From positions 96,427,876 through 96,491,875 of the forward strand of contig OY856188.1 in assembly GCA_963693315.1 (NCBI GenBank): a stretch of DNA of 64,000 nucleotides, given 5' to 3'. The translations under genes were made by a program, and so were the position numbers. The notes under the pieces are model-generated. The model did not search any database, was not told the origin of the DNA, and saw only the letters and a list, made by a program, of their open reading frames with translations. Shown one piece after another: positions 11,189 through 23,732 of the stretch (position 1 is the first letter of the stretch; each line of letters begins with the position of its first letter). Source of the stretch: Diogma glabrata. Taxonomy: Eukaryota > Arthropoda > Insecta > Diptera > Cylindrotomidae.

Positions 11189-12257
11189 TGTATAAAAAAA
11201 TTCATCTATTAGTTTATAACTTCATAATGCATATTTTTTACCGAGAAACAAATATTTTTTTTATTGAACAGATAACGAAATAGAGTATTTTGAATCTGAG
11301 CAGGTGCGTTGATGTTGGGTGATCTGAAAAGGGCGATCCGTTTTATGTGTTTTATCTGAGATGTTTTCGCAATATTAAAAATTGATTAAATTTTTAAGGG
11401 CCTTATTGTTATGATATGATGGTGTGAGACAGTTTGTTTGAGTGATTTTTTTGTGTATGTTTCATTGGTTTTTTACGGCACATTTTCAATGTATGGGATT
11501 TGATGAATTGAATAAGAAAACTGAAGCGAAAGAGGTAAATAGACCTTTTTCATAAAGACCAAGTCGTTATGTTAAACCACATTGATTTAAATTTTAGTTA
11601 AGTTTTAACTTTGGATAAGAATCCATTTTGGTTTTTGTGCAATTAAAAAGTTGCTTTTTAACTTAAAGAGTAAAATATTTTTGTAATTTACAATCAATTA
11701 ATCACAATTATAAAAAAAAATTGAAATTACTCAAAATCATTTTCATAACAATATGTTTGGCGTAGCGCAGGTTGAAACTAGACAGTTCTAATAGTGAACT
11801 GGTATAACGTAAAACTTGTTACAAGAAGTACAAGAAAAAGTTAAGGACAAATGAACAAACAGTAATGCCTTCAAGCCGTTCATTGTAATGGAAGTACATA
11901 TTCAAGTTTTTGTTTTAATGAAGGAAGGATTATTGATTTAGCCGTGGATCTGTTGTAACAGTGTGTAATTAGTACTGTTAATAAGATTGTCGAAACTAAG
12001 TCAATATATAAGCTGAATTGTTCATGATATTGTACCTTTTTCATGGTGGAATGGAATAATTAGCAGTTGAACAAACTCAAATTTCTGGATAGGTTTCTTG
12101 GCATTTGATTTTCATTATTGTTAGCGTTTAGGGTCAAAATGAAATATTAATTTTTTTTCATAGAGATTTTTTCCCGGGGTAGAGGCCATTTTGATATATT
12201 TTTCATTGTGATAGTTATTGTTAATATCCCGGTATAAACAGAAACTTGTTTATAACA
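11189..12257 (-). repeat. Ty3/gypsy LTR copy b, about 1069 bp
   Basis: On the minus strand it starts TGTTATAAACAAG and ends TATACA, the usual TG...CA limits, followed by GTGAAACGTTG where other copies have GTGGAACGTT. That block is the likely primer-binding region. Internal blocks shared with copies a, c and d include GGATCGCCCTTTTCAGATCA and the AGAGGCCATTTTG/CCGGTATAAACAGAAAC block near its 5' end. The leader down to the gag ATG occupies 11043-11188 and contains TTGTTTGATAGTACGGAATG, shared with copy d. Only one LTR of this copy is visible. Confidence 0.65.
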
Positions 12258-12299
12258 CTAGTTCAGCAAGTTGTATTAGTTTGGCTAAGTGTAGTCTAA

Positions 12300-13420
12300 A
12301 TCATATTAATCAAGGTAACCATTCCCTTAAACCGTTGAACTTACCGACCTAAAGATGGCTAAGGCAAATCTTCAATGTGAATGATGCTATCTAGGGAGGG
12401 TTTTACTCCATCCTTAATTTGCTATTTCATGGCTTAAAAATCAAAATTTGGAATTGTTTGCCACCAAAAGGTCGTTGATGTACACGAAAACAATTTCAAG
12501 TGATTTGACCACTTTGTTCATAAAACGCTTAAAAGTCTGAGCTGCGTTGCTCAGACCATTAGGTATTCTAAGGACAGTAATCGAAGTTTTGTGTATATTT
12601 GGCGCATTAACTAGGATTTTCGTGGTAAGCACGGACAAAATCGATTTTTGAAAACATAGTACATTCGTTAAGATGCATGAAAAAATCTTGTTTGTGATGG
12701 TTAATGGATATCGGTCTTGGATGTTAACATCGTTCAAACGTCGATAGTCCGCGCACGGTCTTCAGTCATTTTGTTCTTTTTTTCGGAAATAAATGCAGCG
12801 GAGAAGAAACACAAGATGAGGAAGGCCTAATCAACCCTATCAGAGCCATGTGTGAAAACACATATTTGCCTATTACTTGGTAGCCTTCAGTCTGTGTTGT
12901 CGCGAAACAGTTATCCTTCTGCATGTGGTAATGCTGTGCTCCACGTTGTGCTTGACTCTGGCATCGAATTTGGGCTCCAGTGTACGCATTAGGAAATCAA
13001 AAAGGATTTCTTTGTAGATTCCCTGAACGTTAAACAAGAGCAGTGGTGTAGTTTTATCTAAACACAAAATAGTGTTCACAACTATGTTTGTGCTTGAATC
13101 GAGTTAGCTTTTGCGCGTGGGTACGACTATTAAATCAAATTAAGTCAGAAAGTCTTCACATATAATTACTTAGAACAGAATTTTTAATTACTTCGAACAG
13201 ATATTTATGGATCTGAGAGCTATTAGCTGTTGCGAGGATATGGTGTTCGTATTTAACTGAATTCGAAAGAGATCGACATGGAAGTACTGATGCATTTGTT
13301 TTTGCAATGGACGAACAGATGAATTGAAGTCTGTATCCTGAATGGGCAGGATATAGAAGGCCCGTGATAGAATAAAATCCCGATACACTATACAATCTAA
13401 TAACAAAGGCTCTCAAGGAG
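12300..13420 (-). pseudogene. Ty3/gypsy protease and reverse transcriptase relic
   Basis: On the minus strand 13416-13156 carries protease-like pieces (SVLPCRSLSNSV, ILATANSSQIHKYL, like the A-A-N-G-T-x-I block of gypsy proteases). 13079-12873 has VKHNVEHSI, the linker before RT. 12737-12441 is RT palm: QDRYPLTI, then PNGLSNAAQTFKRFMNKVV, then FVYINDLLVA. The catalytic YIDD box reads YIND, so one metal-binding Asp is replaced by Asn. A thumb fragment (FLSHEI, about 12400-12430) follows and is then cut off before RNase H, where LTR b begins. Frameshifts separate the pieces; it is inactive. Confidence 0.82.
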
Positions 13421-16400
13421 CACAGTTAGTATGGCTACTCAACCCGCAACGAAAACGAGGGTCATCACCAAAATAGCAAGCTGCATAAAAAGGATCTTTC
13501 AACATTATAATTTATAACCTTGTTGAACTACGTTATATATAGGACTAGAAAGGCCATCTAGGTAACATTACATTAAAGATAGTTAGATCGGGACGAGCTT
13601 AAGTGGAGGGTAATGTTACGATTCTACATTATTGCAACGTAATAGAAAACAAAATTGTATTCACCCTTAATTTAGCTTATACGATATTTCATTAACAGAA
13701 CCAAAATCAAATATTTCCAAGAAAAAAAGTTAAAGACAAAAACAAAAATATTAAATAAAATACATGCAAAATAATGTCGTCGGTTATTCTCAGAATTTTT
13801 CGATATTTCTTTGTAAACAAATTGACCTCGAATAATCGTGAAATTAAGAAAAATTGTATATATGGAATTCCTTTTGCAGAACGAAAGATAGTATAAGTTG
13901 GACTGCAATAGTGTTAACAAAGAAAATAAACTGTTAAAAAAAAGTGTTAAGTATTATTCAATAGAAATATTTTGTGTAATATTTTGAACGCCTACTACTG
14001 GAAATTTCTTTGTTCAACTAATGGAGTTTCTAAAGTTATTTTATATTCTAGATAAAGAATATTGTTTGCTGTATTATATTCTAGTATTCACAAACAATAA
14101 ACGGGTGGACTACTTAATAAAACCTGTCGTTTTTGAATACTAATAAGTGATCGAATTTATCGAATTAAGAACTAGGAGAAATTCGAAGAAAATAGAGAAA
14201 CCGTGACAATATCTTCAATTTTTTAACAACCAAATAGTATTTTAGTGTGTTAGTGTTTAATGATATATTTTATCCTCAAGAAAAACTTTACAATGAAGTC
14301 GTGGCACAAGTTTGCATTACAAATTTGTAAGAAAATAAAATTCACTAAACACGAACCTAATTCAACGTTTTGTTTTTCCGACTTGTATTAATTAAAATTG
14401 AATTGAACTTGTATTAATTAAAATTGAATTATTTTAAAATTCATTGATAAAAAAATAAAACGAATAGAAGAAATTACAATGAATTTAATTGGATTTTTTT
14501 GTGTAATTAACTCCAAATAGTTATATAAATGTTTTCAATTTTAATACTTTTTTGATTGTCTGGTATTTTTAAAATGAAATGACCTACAACGAAAGATATC
14601 AAATTTTATACTAATCCTAATGAGTAACCAAAAAACTATAATATAAAAAACTAATAACTATTTTCATAATGAAAATTTAATTCAAATGTAAGAATAAGAA
14701 AATAAGAAATAAGAATGTAATAAGCCTTTTGTTTTTTATTATTCGAGAGAGGAACATGTGCATTAGTTGGAATAAATTTGATTTTTGTATAATTTTAAAT
14801 GAAAACGAGGCGTTTTTGTTGATTTTTTTTAATAAAATACAATCAAATTGTTTTATTGTGTTGCGCTGATTCGCGTAACAGAATTAAATTAACAGCTGTT
14901 TATTTCATTCTGTTCAGCATAATAACGCACACAATTACGGATATGACAAAATTTATTTAATTTAAATTTTACTGTATGTGTGTGTGTCGCAATATATAGT
15001 TTAATTGTGAAAAATCATGCAAGGTTGAAACCTACAGCAAAAATTTCCTATTCAAAAAAAACGTTTTTGTTATAAAATTAGGATATTAAGATAAAAAAGT
15101 TTTATCCTCTTGATGAATAAGCTAAGTAAATTCTTCCGATTGCGTTTGGCGCAGTTATAGTCAATCACATTCAAATTGAAAAAATCAATTGTAAGAGCTC
15201 TGGGTAGGGCTTCATTTCCGTTAACCAAAGAATGAAAAACCTCCTTGTTGAAGCCCAAACTGGATATACAAAATTTTATGCTTACACGAAACAATTGAAT
15301 AAACATTTGCAAAAGAGCGTCGGTATAGTGTAGGCGTTATCTGCATGAGCAAAATTCTTATATTTGTACTAAATATTAGATGTGTTCTTAAAAAACGCAT
15401 ACAGTTCAAAATGCTTATATTTCTTACAGACCGGGTCTACAAAACAAAAACCTTAACTAGATCACTATTCCATTTTCAATGTATCATAAATTTATTTACA
15501 ACAAAATTTTTGAATTCAATGAATTAATGCAAAACATTAAAAATAAAATGGATTTTTTTCATGTTTGTTGTCTTATTCGTGAAATTGATTTAAATAAATT
15601 GAGTGGAGGCTGTTGTTTTTCCTCGTCTCTAATCTTCTGTTTTTTTTTGTCATTTAAAAAAATATAAACAACTTAAAAAAAAATATCAGCAGCGAGGATG
15701 AAGAAAAGACAATCAGTATCGAATGTAATCACAAGAAACCAAAAAGGAAGAGGTTAATTGATGTATTTTGTTATTTTATTTTTTATTTTGTGTGAATTGA
15801 ATTCAAATTGAATTGGGACGAATATTATAATTTTTGTTGTTGTTATTGTTGTAGGAATAAAAGGAATTAAATTTAGATAAGTTAATTGGACTTGATGGGA
15901 GGTAGAACAAAATATATAAATTATTTGTCGTGCGAGTAAATATAGAAGTTGAGATCTTGATATGTAAATCAAAAGAATTTGAGTATCGTGTGTTCAATAT
16001 TTGAATTTTTTAACAATATCGAACGCCGACATAAAGTTTAACCGAGCTAATTGGGTGGTTGATTTCCGGATTACTTTTTCAACACATATGCAACACATAA
16101 TAAATTAAAAAGAACAAAATGTTGGCGCCTCCACACATCATTTTAATAAATTACATAATTATCGATAGCTTCAAGTCATTAAACAAAGAAACAGGAAAAA
16201 CATTTATCCATGAGGTAGGTTTGTGTAAACTATATTGCTTTTTGTATATCTTATCTTATCCTTTGTCAAAACTCAAAGTATAAACAAAAATTGTACGAAA
16301 ACTGTAAATTTATTTAATTTTATACATATTTTGTTGTCTTTGTTATCTACTTAAAATTATCTTTTTAACTTTTAATAAGAATTAAAATAAAAACAAAAAC

Positions 16401-16849
16401 AGAAGCCTTTCTTATCTTTTCAAGTTTTTTTCGAATTGTTAAATTATAATAAAAGATCGCGTTATAAAAATTACTTTGTGTTGGATTGGTGCTGAGAATT
16501 GAACAGCAATTGAAATAAATCAATTAATATTGAGTGTCGGCTTAGGGCTGAGAATAATGGATATATTTTGTGGTTTTATTTTAAATTTCAGTTTTAATTC
16601 AATTGTAATTTTTTGTAGCGTATATCAATGTTTTTGAATTGAGAATGATTGTTCTTGAAGATGCAATGACTAAAAATAAGTTTTTCGATGTCTGAACCCT
16701 TTATAAAATAAATGTATTAGCAATATTATCTGCGTATATAAATATGATAATGTGAGCACTTAAACTTCAATTTCTCTTATATGTATTTGATTTAAACTAT
16801 TCAATTTATAGAATATCAGAAAATGTTTCGGTTTACTCACATAGTCTCT
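13421..16849. other. Long stretch without a recognised gene
   Basis: Mostly AT-rich sequence. A 26-bp unit starting ACTTGTATTAATTAAAATTG is duplicated in tandem at 14381-14406 and 14407-14430. A TGTGTGTGTG tract lies near 14975. Short open frames at 15070-15670 have no protein similarity that I can see. Confidence 0.5.
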
Positions 16850-18715
16850 AACCATTTTGGATGTCATGGTGTATGAGTTTATCACCTTAACTCCTACTTG
16901 GTAATACGAAGGGTTGATAATTCTCTTGTTCTGATTTCCTCCTCAGCTCAATTTGTACATATTTAAGCCTGGAAGACCGTGGAGTAGGTGCCTATGACCT
17001 CAAAGTATATGGTTTTCAGTTACGGATCATCTGCAGTTGTGGATCATCTGCAATGTATATTTCCTATCGAAGTTAAACTGCTTAACCATTTCGTCTTTAG
17101 AACCCAAGGGATTCTCTCTTGAAAGACTCTCTTGATATTATGGGACTCGTTGATCTTTCACTTATCCCATAACCATGCATGCTACCCCGCATCTCAGTAT
17201 GGTATCTCTGGCTATGTTTTTAATCTGCAAGTGGAGTGGAACCAGATCCAATAACAATTTCACTGACGGGATAAGACATTTTATGTTAGCCTCTGTAGGT
17301 TTTCCAACTCTGTATTCTCAGCGTTAAACAGGAGTGTTTTGTTCCATGCGCCTGCACTATGGCTAGGGTATACACCCACCCTAAGATGCCTGGACTGCAT
17401 CTCGAGCTCTTACGGCTTTGTTTACCAATGCTTTCATGTGGTTTCTCCACAGGAGGTTGCTATCGAGAATTACTCTCAGATATTTTATCTCCTGTATAGA
17501 TTCAATTATGAAGCCCCGCAATGATGATGGGGTGCATGCTAAGACTTCTTTTCTTGGTGAAGAGGACCAACGTTTTTAATACTCATATTAAGTTTTAATA
17601 CCTTAAGATGGGCACCAACTGCATGCATGATTCAGTCTTCTTTGTACAATATCACGGTGTGTCGCTTCGAACTTACCTCAGAGTGTTCCTTCGAACTTAC
17701 CTAAATACAGAATTAATGAGCTGGGGTTGATAAGACGTTACCCTGCGGACATCCTCTAGTAGTATCAATGCTGATTTTACAATCACTAAACTTAGTTTCT
17801 ACTACACTTGTTCTAATTATCTCACATATCCAGTTAATTATGGCGCTGTTAACAAATTTCTCAGATAGTGTCTTCCTTACCGCTCCATGTAAGGTGTAAG
17901 AGACACAGACAGAAACTACTTATTTTATTATATTTTATTTTGATTATAGTTGTTGCGATCACCTTTCTATCTTTTTAACATGCAAGTCGTTAAAATGAAG
18001 GGTCTATACTATTTCGTCTGGATAACATCTTTCTTTGCTACTTTTGGAATAAATATCAATTTTGCCGTTCTTCGTGGTTCTGGAATATGCCAAAGTCCAG
18101 ACTGCTCCTGAAGTTTCCAAGGAGGTACGATGAAAGCCTATTTATCCCCTCTGCAGGAAAGCTGGAACTATACCGTCTACCCCTTGTGAATAGTATATGA
18201 CAGAAAAGTACCTCTATCACACTTAATGCGGTCTGCCGTAAAGATTGCCAACCACCCTCTAGTCCTCTGTGATTGGTTTTTTACTTTTATTCCTGCTCGC
18301 ATTTCCATCTAAGCGTTACTAGCTGTAGATTTTCTTTAAGGTTCTCTTCAAATTGATCCAACCTTGTGTTTCTGAGGCTCGTGGGTGATTTCTATTTCTT
18401 ACTATTTAGATCAAATAGAATGAATCATTTTATGATCTGACAAGAAGAGTTCATTTAAAACTCTCCAATTTTTATTAACTGTCTTGCACCGGTACTTCAT
18501 ACAGTTAGATAACACCTCCTGCCTTGCCCTTGAGACAAAAGTGGATGTGTTCTCATAGCTAAACTCGCTTAGGTTTTTTCAAATTAAAGATTCAAACAGA
18601 AACACACCTCTCTGGTTTGTATCCGTACTTCTCCATGTCTCGTTGTGAGCATTTGTATCACCCTGATGATAAAATGCCACTTCTTCTTGTTGCTTCATTT
18701 CAGCAGCCCCATTAT
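16850..18715 (-). pseudogene. R1-like non-LTR retrotransposon relic: endonuclease C-half, RT, C-terminus
   Basis: Minus-strand order is right for an APE-type LINE. GDTNAHNETWRSTDTNQRG (18641-18680) is the endonuclease GD-x-NAHH-x-x-WGS block, followed by STFVSRARQEVL and later SDHKMIHS (the SDH motif). Then come RT fingers with PRRTAKLIFIPKVAKKDV (about 18035-18090) and HGAVRKTLSEKFVNSAIINW and TTRGCPQGNVLSTP (17722-17770), which is RT motif B. The tail includes GAWNKTLLFNAENTELENLQ (about 17290-17345), the post-RT thumb typical of R1/jockey-type elements. The catalytic YADD box is not recognisable, and a gap of non-homologous AT sequence sits near 17900-17960. Stops and frameshifts are frequent. 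The piece lacks the endonuclease N-terminus, which is what the fragment at 25960-27240 supplies. Confidence 0.85.
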
Positions 18716-19594
18716 CTAATTATCTACACCGAAAGAAAAAATCTTGCTTGATTCAAACATGTTGCATTGTTAATCCAAAATTAAGTGAAAATTGGGGAAC
18801 TAAATACGTTAGTGATTGTATCAACCAACGCTCCGTATTTAAATTAACAATTTAACCGTTGTTGATATATTTTTTTATAAGTATCACAAACATATTTGAT
18901 TTAACCATGTTTGTAGTTGAGTCAATTATGATTTAATTTTCAATTGACTACAAACGTGGTAAATTAAAAATTAGACTAAAAATAGTGATATTGAATACGT
19001 TTGTGATAGAATCAAGCAATACGCCGTATTAAATCTTTTGGTTTGGTACATCTTTGTTTTGTTTTTGCTGCTATCGATGTTTGTATGGGTTCGTTTTTTT
19101 CGTAAATATAATATTTGAAATTTTTTATATTAGAAGTATGTATTTCGCATCAATTCCGACAAACATTTTTATGCATAAAGTTAGCGTTCGTATATTTACG
19201 TTCTAAATAGGAAATGTATGAGTGTGATTTTGTTTGTAAAGGATGCGTCCATTTTTTCGCCATTTTTTTAATGATACGATTTAAAAGACCAAAATTCAGA
19301 AATCAAAAAATTTAAATATTTGAATTATGTGTAGAAAATTATACTAATTTTCCCTAATTTTCTCATTATTATGAAAAATTAAATTAAAATATCGATAAAT
19401 GGACATGAAACAAGACAAATAAAAAATATTAAAAAAATATAATAATATTTTTAAATCACCAAAATTAATTATAGAAAGGGCCTGTTTCATTAACGATATT
19501 TTTGTTATAACATTAACTGAAAAATTTCTTTCGCACATAATTTTATATGCAAATAATATGAACATTATTTAAATCAATTAAACACATCTAAATT
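18716..19594. other. Non-coding stretch with internal repeated motif
   Basis: Two copies of a motif, AATACGTT-GTGAT followed by ATCAA-CAA and CCGTATT, lie at about 18808-18845 and 18990-19030. Related CACAAAC-TATT motifs lie between them. The left edge has CACCGAAAGAAAAA, similar in style to MITE ends elsewhere in the window, but I found no matching right end. No coding sequence. Confidence 0.4.
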
Positions 19595-20788
19595 CCCAAG
19601 TAACATTTTGTATATATTATAGTCACAAACTATTGTTGTTTTTACACACTTTTATTTAACTTGACTCTTGAGAGCTTTGATGGGTGGAATTTTGTGATTC
19701 ATTTTTCAGTAACTTCCCATTATGTTATTAATCCCAAATTGAAAAGACAAGTTTGTTGAAGCAGTCAGTACGTATTTCTAAAACTTTTAAGGCAAAAAAC
19801 TTTATAAATCTGAAGAAAAAAAATTCAAATTTTTTTTTATTCTGAAAGACCTTAAAGAATTGCACTGAAATCCTCATCCTCTGGTTGACTCATTTTGAGC
19901 GAAGGAATTTTGGTAATACTGTGTATATCATTATAATAATAGACATCATACATGTTTGTGTCATTTCATCTTAATAAAGAGCCTTACATTATAAATAATG
20001 AACACAAAACAAAATAAAAGTATGACATTTCGCTATAAGCTTATAGACCTTTTTTCTTAAAGTTCAAATCGTTATTTTGGTGTATTTGACAGATTACATA
20101 CAGCAATGATATTTAAAAATCAGTTATTATGTATGAAAATATGAAAATCCATAAGATCTGAATGCCCATTTACCGCGCTGAAATTTTGCTCATACTGAGT
20201 ATCAAGGACATATTACACATTTTTGTCATTTTTATATGAAAAAATGGCCTTAAATTGTAAATAATGAGTGATTTGTATTTCGAAAATTTTAAATAATTGC
20301 TATTTCTTCTAAATCCAGATTGTTTTGTGTTCTCGTTAATTTTTTTTTACTATAGTTGCATAATTATTATTTTTTCAATACATTTTAATACATAATTAAT
20401 GATTTCTAATTATCATTGCTGTATGTAATCTGTCAATTACATACAGTAATATAACGATTCGAATTTTAAGGAAAAAGCTCTATAGTTTAGACCTTTTTTC
20501 CGAAAAAAACTTGACATTTGGGCGAACATATATATTTAATAATTTATGTACAACTTAAAATTAATACAACGAGCAAAGAAACGCACTAAAATTTTACACT
20601 GGATTTTTAAATAACATACTTACAATCGTTATAGTGCAATTAACCTTATTAAAATTACTTTAAATTTCAAAGAATATTAAATTTTCGGTAAATGATTTAA
20701 TTGCTAGTTTTACTTATGGTGTATTTTCTGTGAAATAATGTGGTTAACTTATTTGTAGGTAAAATTATATAACTAAAAACTCTAAAAT

Positions 20789-21411
20789 AAAAAAATAAAT
20801 AAAAAAAATTTAAAAAACACACTTTTTGAAAAACGAACTAAAAAGCAGAAAATAAATTTTGCATTAACACCAGCGTTATGTCTTTTATAATTATATTTCC
20901 TTTGAAATTGTTAGAAGAAAAAATATTTAAATGGTATTTAACACATCTTAGCATAGATGCAAATATTAAATTTTTGACTAATTTAAAATGCTAATTTTCG
21001 ATTGGCAAACAGTCTTCCGTTCCCATTTGTTACATAAAATAAAAGTGGGTGGCGCATTCAGAAACGAAAGGGAATAAACGTTGGTAGTCTCTCTTGTTAG
21101 AGATTAACATAGAATACATTTGTTCCTTTTCTATATTAACGTATGCGTCACCCACTTTTATTTTATGTAACAAATGGGAACGGAAGACTGTTTGCCAATC
21201 GAAAATTAGCATTTTAAATTAGTCAAAAATTTAATATTTGCATCTATGCTAAGATGTGTTAAATACCATTTAAATATTTTTTCTTCTAACAATTTCAAAG
21301 GAAATATAATTATAAAAGACATAACGCTGGTGTTAATGCAAAATTTATTTTCTGCTTTTTAGTTCGTTTTTCAAAAAGTGTGTTTTTTAAATTTTTTTTA
21401 TTTATTTTTAT
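20789..21411. repeat. 623-bp near-perfect palindrome (269-bp arms)
   Basis: Left arm 20789-21057 and right arm 21143-21411 are reverse complements position by position (coordinates sum to 42200 throughout), so there is no indel. I see one clear internal mismatch, near 21052, and drift only in the outer A-rich 10 bp. The spacer is 85 bp. The reading frame across its centre is a product of the symmetry, not a gene. It could be a young foldback element, an inverted duplication from repair, or an assembly artefact. Confidence 0.92.
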
Positions 21412-21615
21412 TTACGGAACACATACTGTACTCAAAATAGGTTGCGGTATTTATACATCTACAAAATATTGTTTCTGATTGTACACAGTAAAGCTACAGT
21501 GTAGTAGTAAACTTATAGCTTCGAATGTAACGTTTCTGATTATGTACTATGTAACTGTATTATTACTTCTACAAAATGACTACATTGTGTAAAGTCTACG
21601 AGAGCTTATAGCTAC

Positions 21616-21623
21616 ATTGTAAA
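21616..21623. repeat. Left target-site duplication of hAT element 2
   Basis: ATTGTAAA, repeated exactly at 23725-23732. Confidence 0.92.
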
Positions 21624-23724
21624 CAGTGGCGGATTATGCCTTTAAGGTCCCTGAGGCGGAACAAAATTTTGGGGCCTAAGGTTTTACCAAAAATTTTGCA
21701 AATGAGTTTGATTAAGACTATTTCTTAAATAATTTTTTATCCGCTTCAGAACGGAGAAAGATCGTTCCCCACTTGCGTTGCATATCGGCAATGTAAGAAA
21801 TATTTTTAAAATAGTTTCCACATTGGGAAATGAAGATTGCAGGCCATCAATGATTACCTTGTACATCTTAAATGGACAAGTGATGTTCTTTTCTTTTATA
21901 TATTTTAAAAGATGATGTCCTTCGTCTTTAAAATATTGTACTTCTATATCCCTCGCATATGTATTTGACAATTCTAAAATACACTTGTCAACTTCATCAC
22001 TTGATATATTTTGATCAAAAAATAATTTAAAATTATTTAAAACAGTTTCATATATGGACGTTCTGGTAGACATTTCAGTGGCAAGTCTATCACAGATCAT
22101 ATTGTGAGTACTTATAATAAACAATTCTCGTCCTACTAGCTGTGTATCATTTGCAGATGATTCATCATACATAATTTTGCGTTTTCTTTTTCGTCCTTTT
22201 TTGTAGCTAATATTGTCTGTTAATAAGTTTGCTTGCTTTTCTATGCTCTCAAAATCATTCCAAACATCCCTTATAAATTGTGACAAAGAATTAAACAGTT
22301 TTACTCCTTGTAATAAGTTCGTTTGAATATTTTGAAATGATTTTCTAGTACTATTGATTCTTTGCAATAATATATCCCATCGAACGGTTAGTAAGGCAAT
22401 TCATATTCATCGAAAGAGCTAGCTAACTTTATAGCCTCAACTTTGGTAATCGGTTTTTCGTCTTCATTTTCGCTAATTTGGATAAGAACGCTTTTAATAT
22501 TTTTGTAATTAAACCGCAAGGCGGATATTGAATCAGCTCTTGCAGACCATCTTGTCACTTGTGTCACTTAATTTTTTAATATGTTTGGAATTAGGATCGG
22601 AAAAATTATCAATAAGCAACTTCCATCTGTGAGTAGATGAAGAAAAGAATACATACAAAACCTTTTCCTGGATGGCTGTACCTCTCCAAATGATTTTTAA
22701 GAAAATCATCAAATTGGGATTTCATAAAATGCATGTCATAAAATTTCCTTTTCTGTTCGAATCAATATCTTCTCGATGACCACGAAATGCTAAACCCAAA
22801 GTAGCTAATAGCTTTACTGTAGCTGCAACTCTTTTTAAAACTTCCCGCCAGTATTTTTGTTGTACTTCAATTTCACGAGCTATTTGAGTATCAATACGTC
22901 CAGTTACAAACAATCTTTTTTCAAATTTTTCAAACAAATTTTTTAGACAATCTTTTTTCCAATCAACGTTGATAAAACGAAATATACAACTAAAGCTAAA
23001 ACACCTATACTACATCAATCATATCATATGGAAACCCTTTTCAAACGTTAATCCAAATGATGAATTTAGCATGTATTGTATAAAAAATACATGGATTTTA
23101 AGCATACAATAATAGATTTCAATTCTACACGTTAAAAAGTTTTCATTTATTTAGTTATATATGACATTAATCTAAAATATGTACAATTATATGCTTAAAA
23201 TTGAGGTTTTCAGTTTAATGCTTTCAATAAATTGTAGGTCTTAAAAGAAATCCAAAATCATTGATGAAAACATAAAACTCAAATATACTTCAAATATCCA
23301 AAAAATGCTTATCTGGATTTTGTTTTTATCAATAATTTTGCGATTAATATAATAACAGCCCATTGCAAATAAAATTTTAGTATTAATATTCATTCGTAAC
23401 AGTGAAACTTTTCAAAACAAAATGTTTTTTTACTATACAAATTGGAAAACGAATTTGTACATTAAAAAATTATAAAACTATCAAATTAGAATTATTAAAA
23501 TAAATACATACATGAAAAAAAGTAATACAAATTGACAACCTAACACTTTTACATGTGGGATAATATTAAAAAAATCTTTAGGTTTAAAAACTTTGGTTGA
23601 ATGAACGCAGTCATCTGATATTTGAATACTTATAAAATATCAATACTATTTGTAGCGAGGGGGCCCCTGTGCATGTGGGGCCCGAGGCGGCCGCCTCTTC
23701 CGCCTCTATGGTAATCCGCCACTG
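21624..23724 (-). mobile_element. hAT DNA transposon 2, 2101 bp, complete ends
   Basis: It begins CAGTGGCGGATTA and ends TAATCCGCCACTG, 13 bp paired exactly. Subterminal CTGAGGCGGAA and GAGGCGGCCGC blocks and a GGGGCC block are loosely mirrored. Perfect 8-bp duplications ATTGTAAA flank it. Ends start CAGTGGCG like hAT 1 but differ afterwards, so it is a separate family of the same clade. The transposase relic occupies 21684-22970 on the minus strand. About 700 bp at the 5' side (22980-23680) is AT-rich and non-coding where the N-terminal zinc finger and first catalytic region should be, so the copy is internally deleted. Confidence 0.93.
21684..22970 (-). pseudogene. hAT transposase C-terminal two thirds (DUF4371/hATC)
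   Basis: The segment 22937-22722 has VQQKYWREVLKRVAATVKLL and LGLAFRGHREDID, the E-x-x-YW...VL-R and LAFRG blocks of ZMYM1-type transposases. 22680-22380 gives STHRWKLLIDNFSD, KKLSDTS and, after a short duplication of GTGTCACTT, a piece matching the R-W-SARADS block. A 227-codon open frame (22367-21684) follows, with the hATC dimerisation block LKIFLTLPICNASGERSFSV and LKRIKNYLRNSLNQ. This C-terminal part lacks stops, so decay is less advanced than in hAT 1. The N-terminal zinc finger and the first catalytic Asp are missing, so no active transposase. Confidence 0.86.
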
Positions 23725-23732
23725 ATTGTAAA
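23725..23732. repeat. Right target-site duplication of hAT element 2
   Basis: ATTGTAAA, identical to 21616-21623. Confidence 0.92.

Noticed and set aside
21030..21212. 60-codon frame across the centre of the palindrome
   Set aside because: It is self-complementary sequence with no similarity; a by-product of the inverted repeat.
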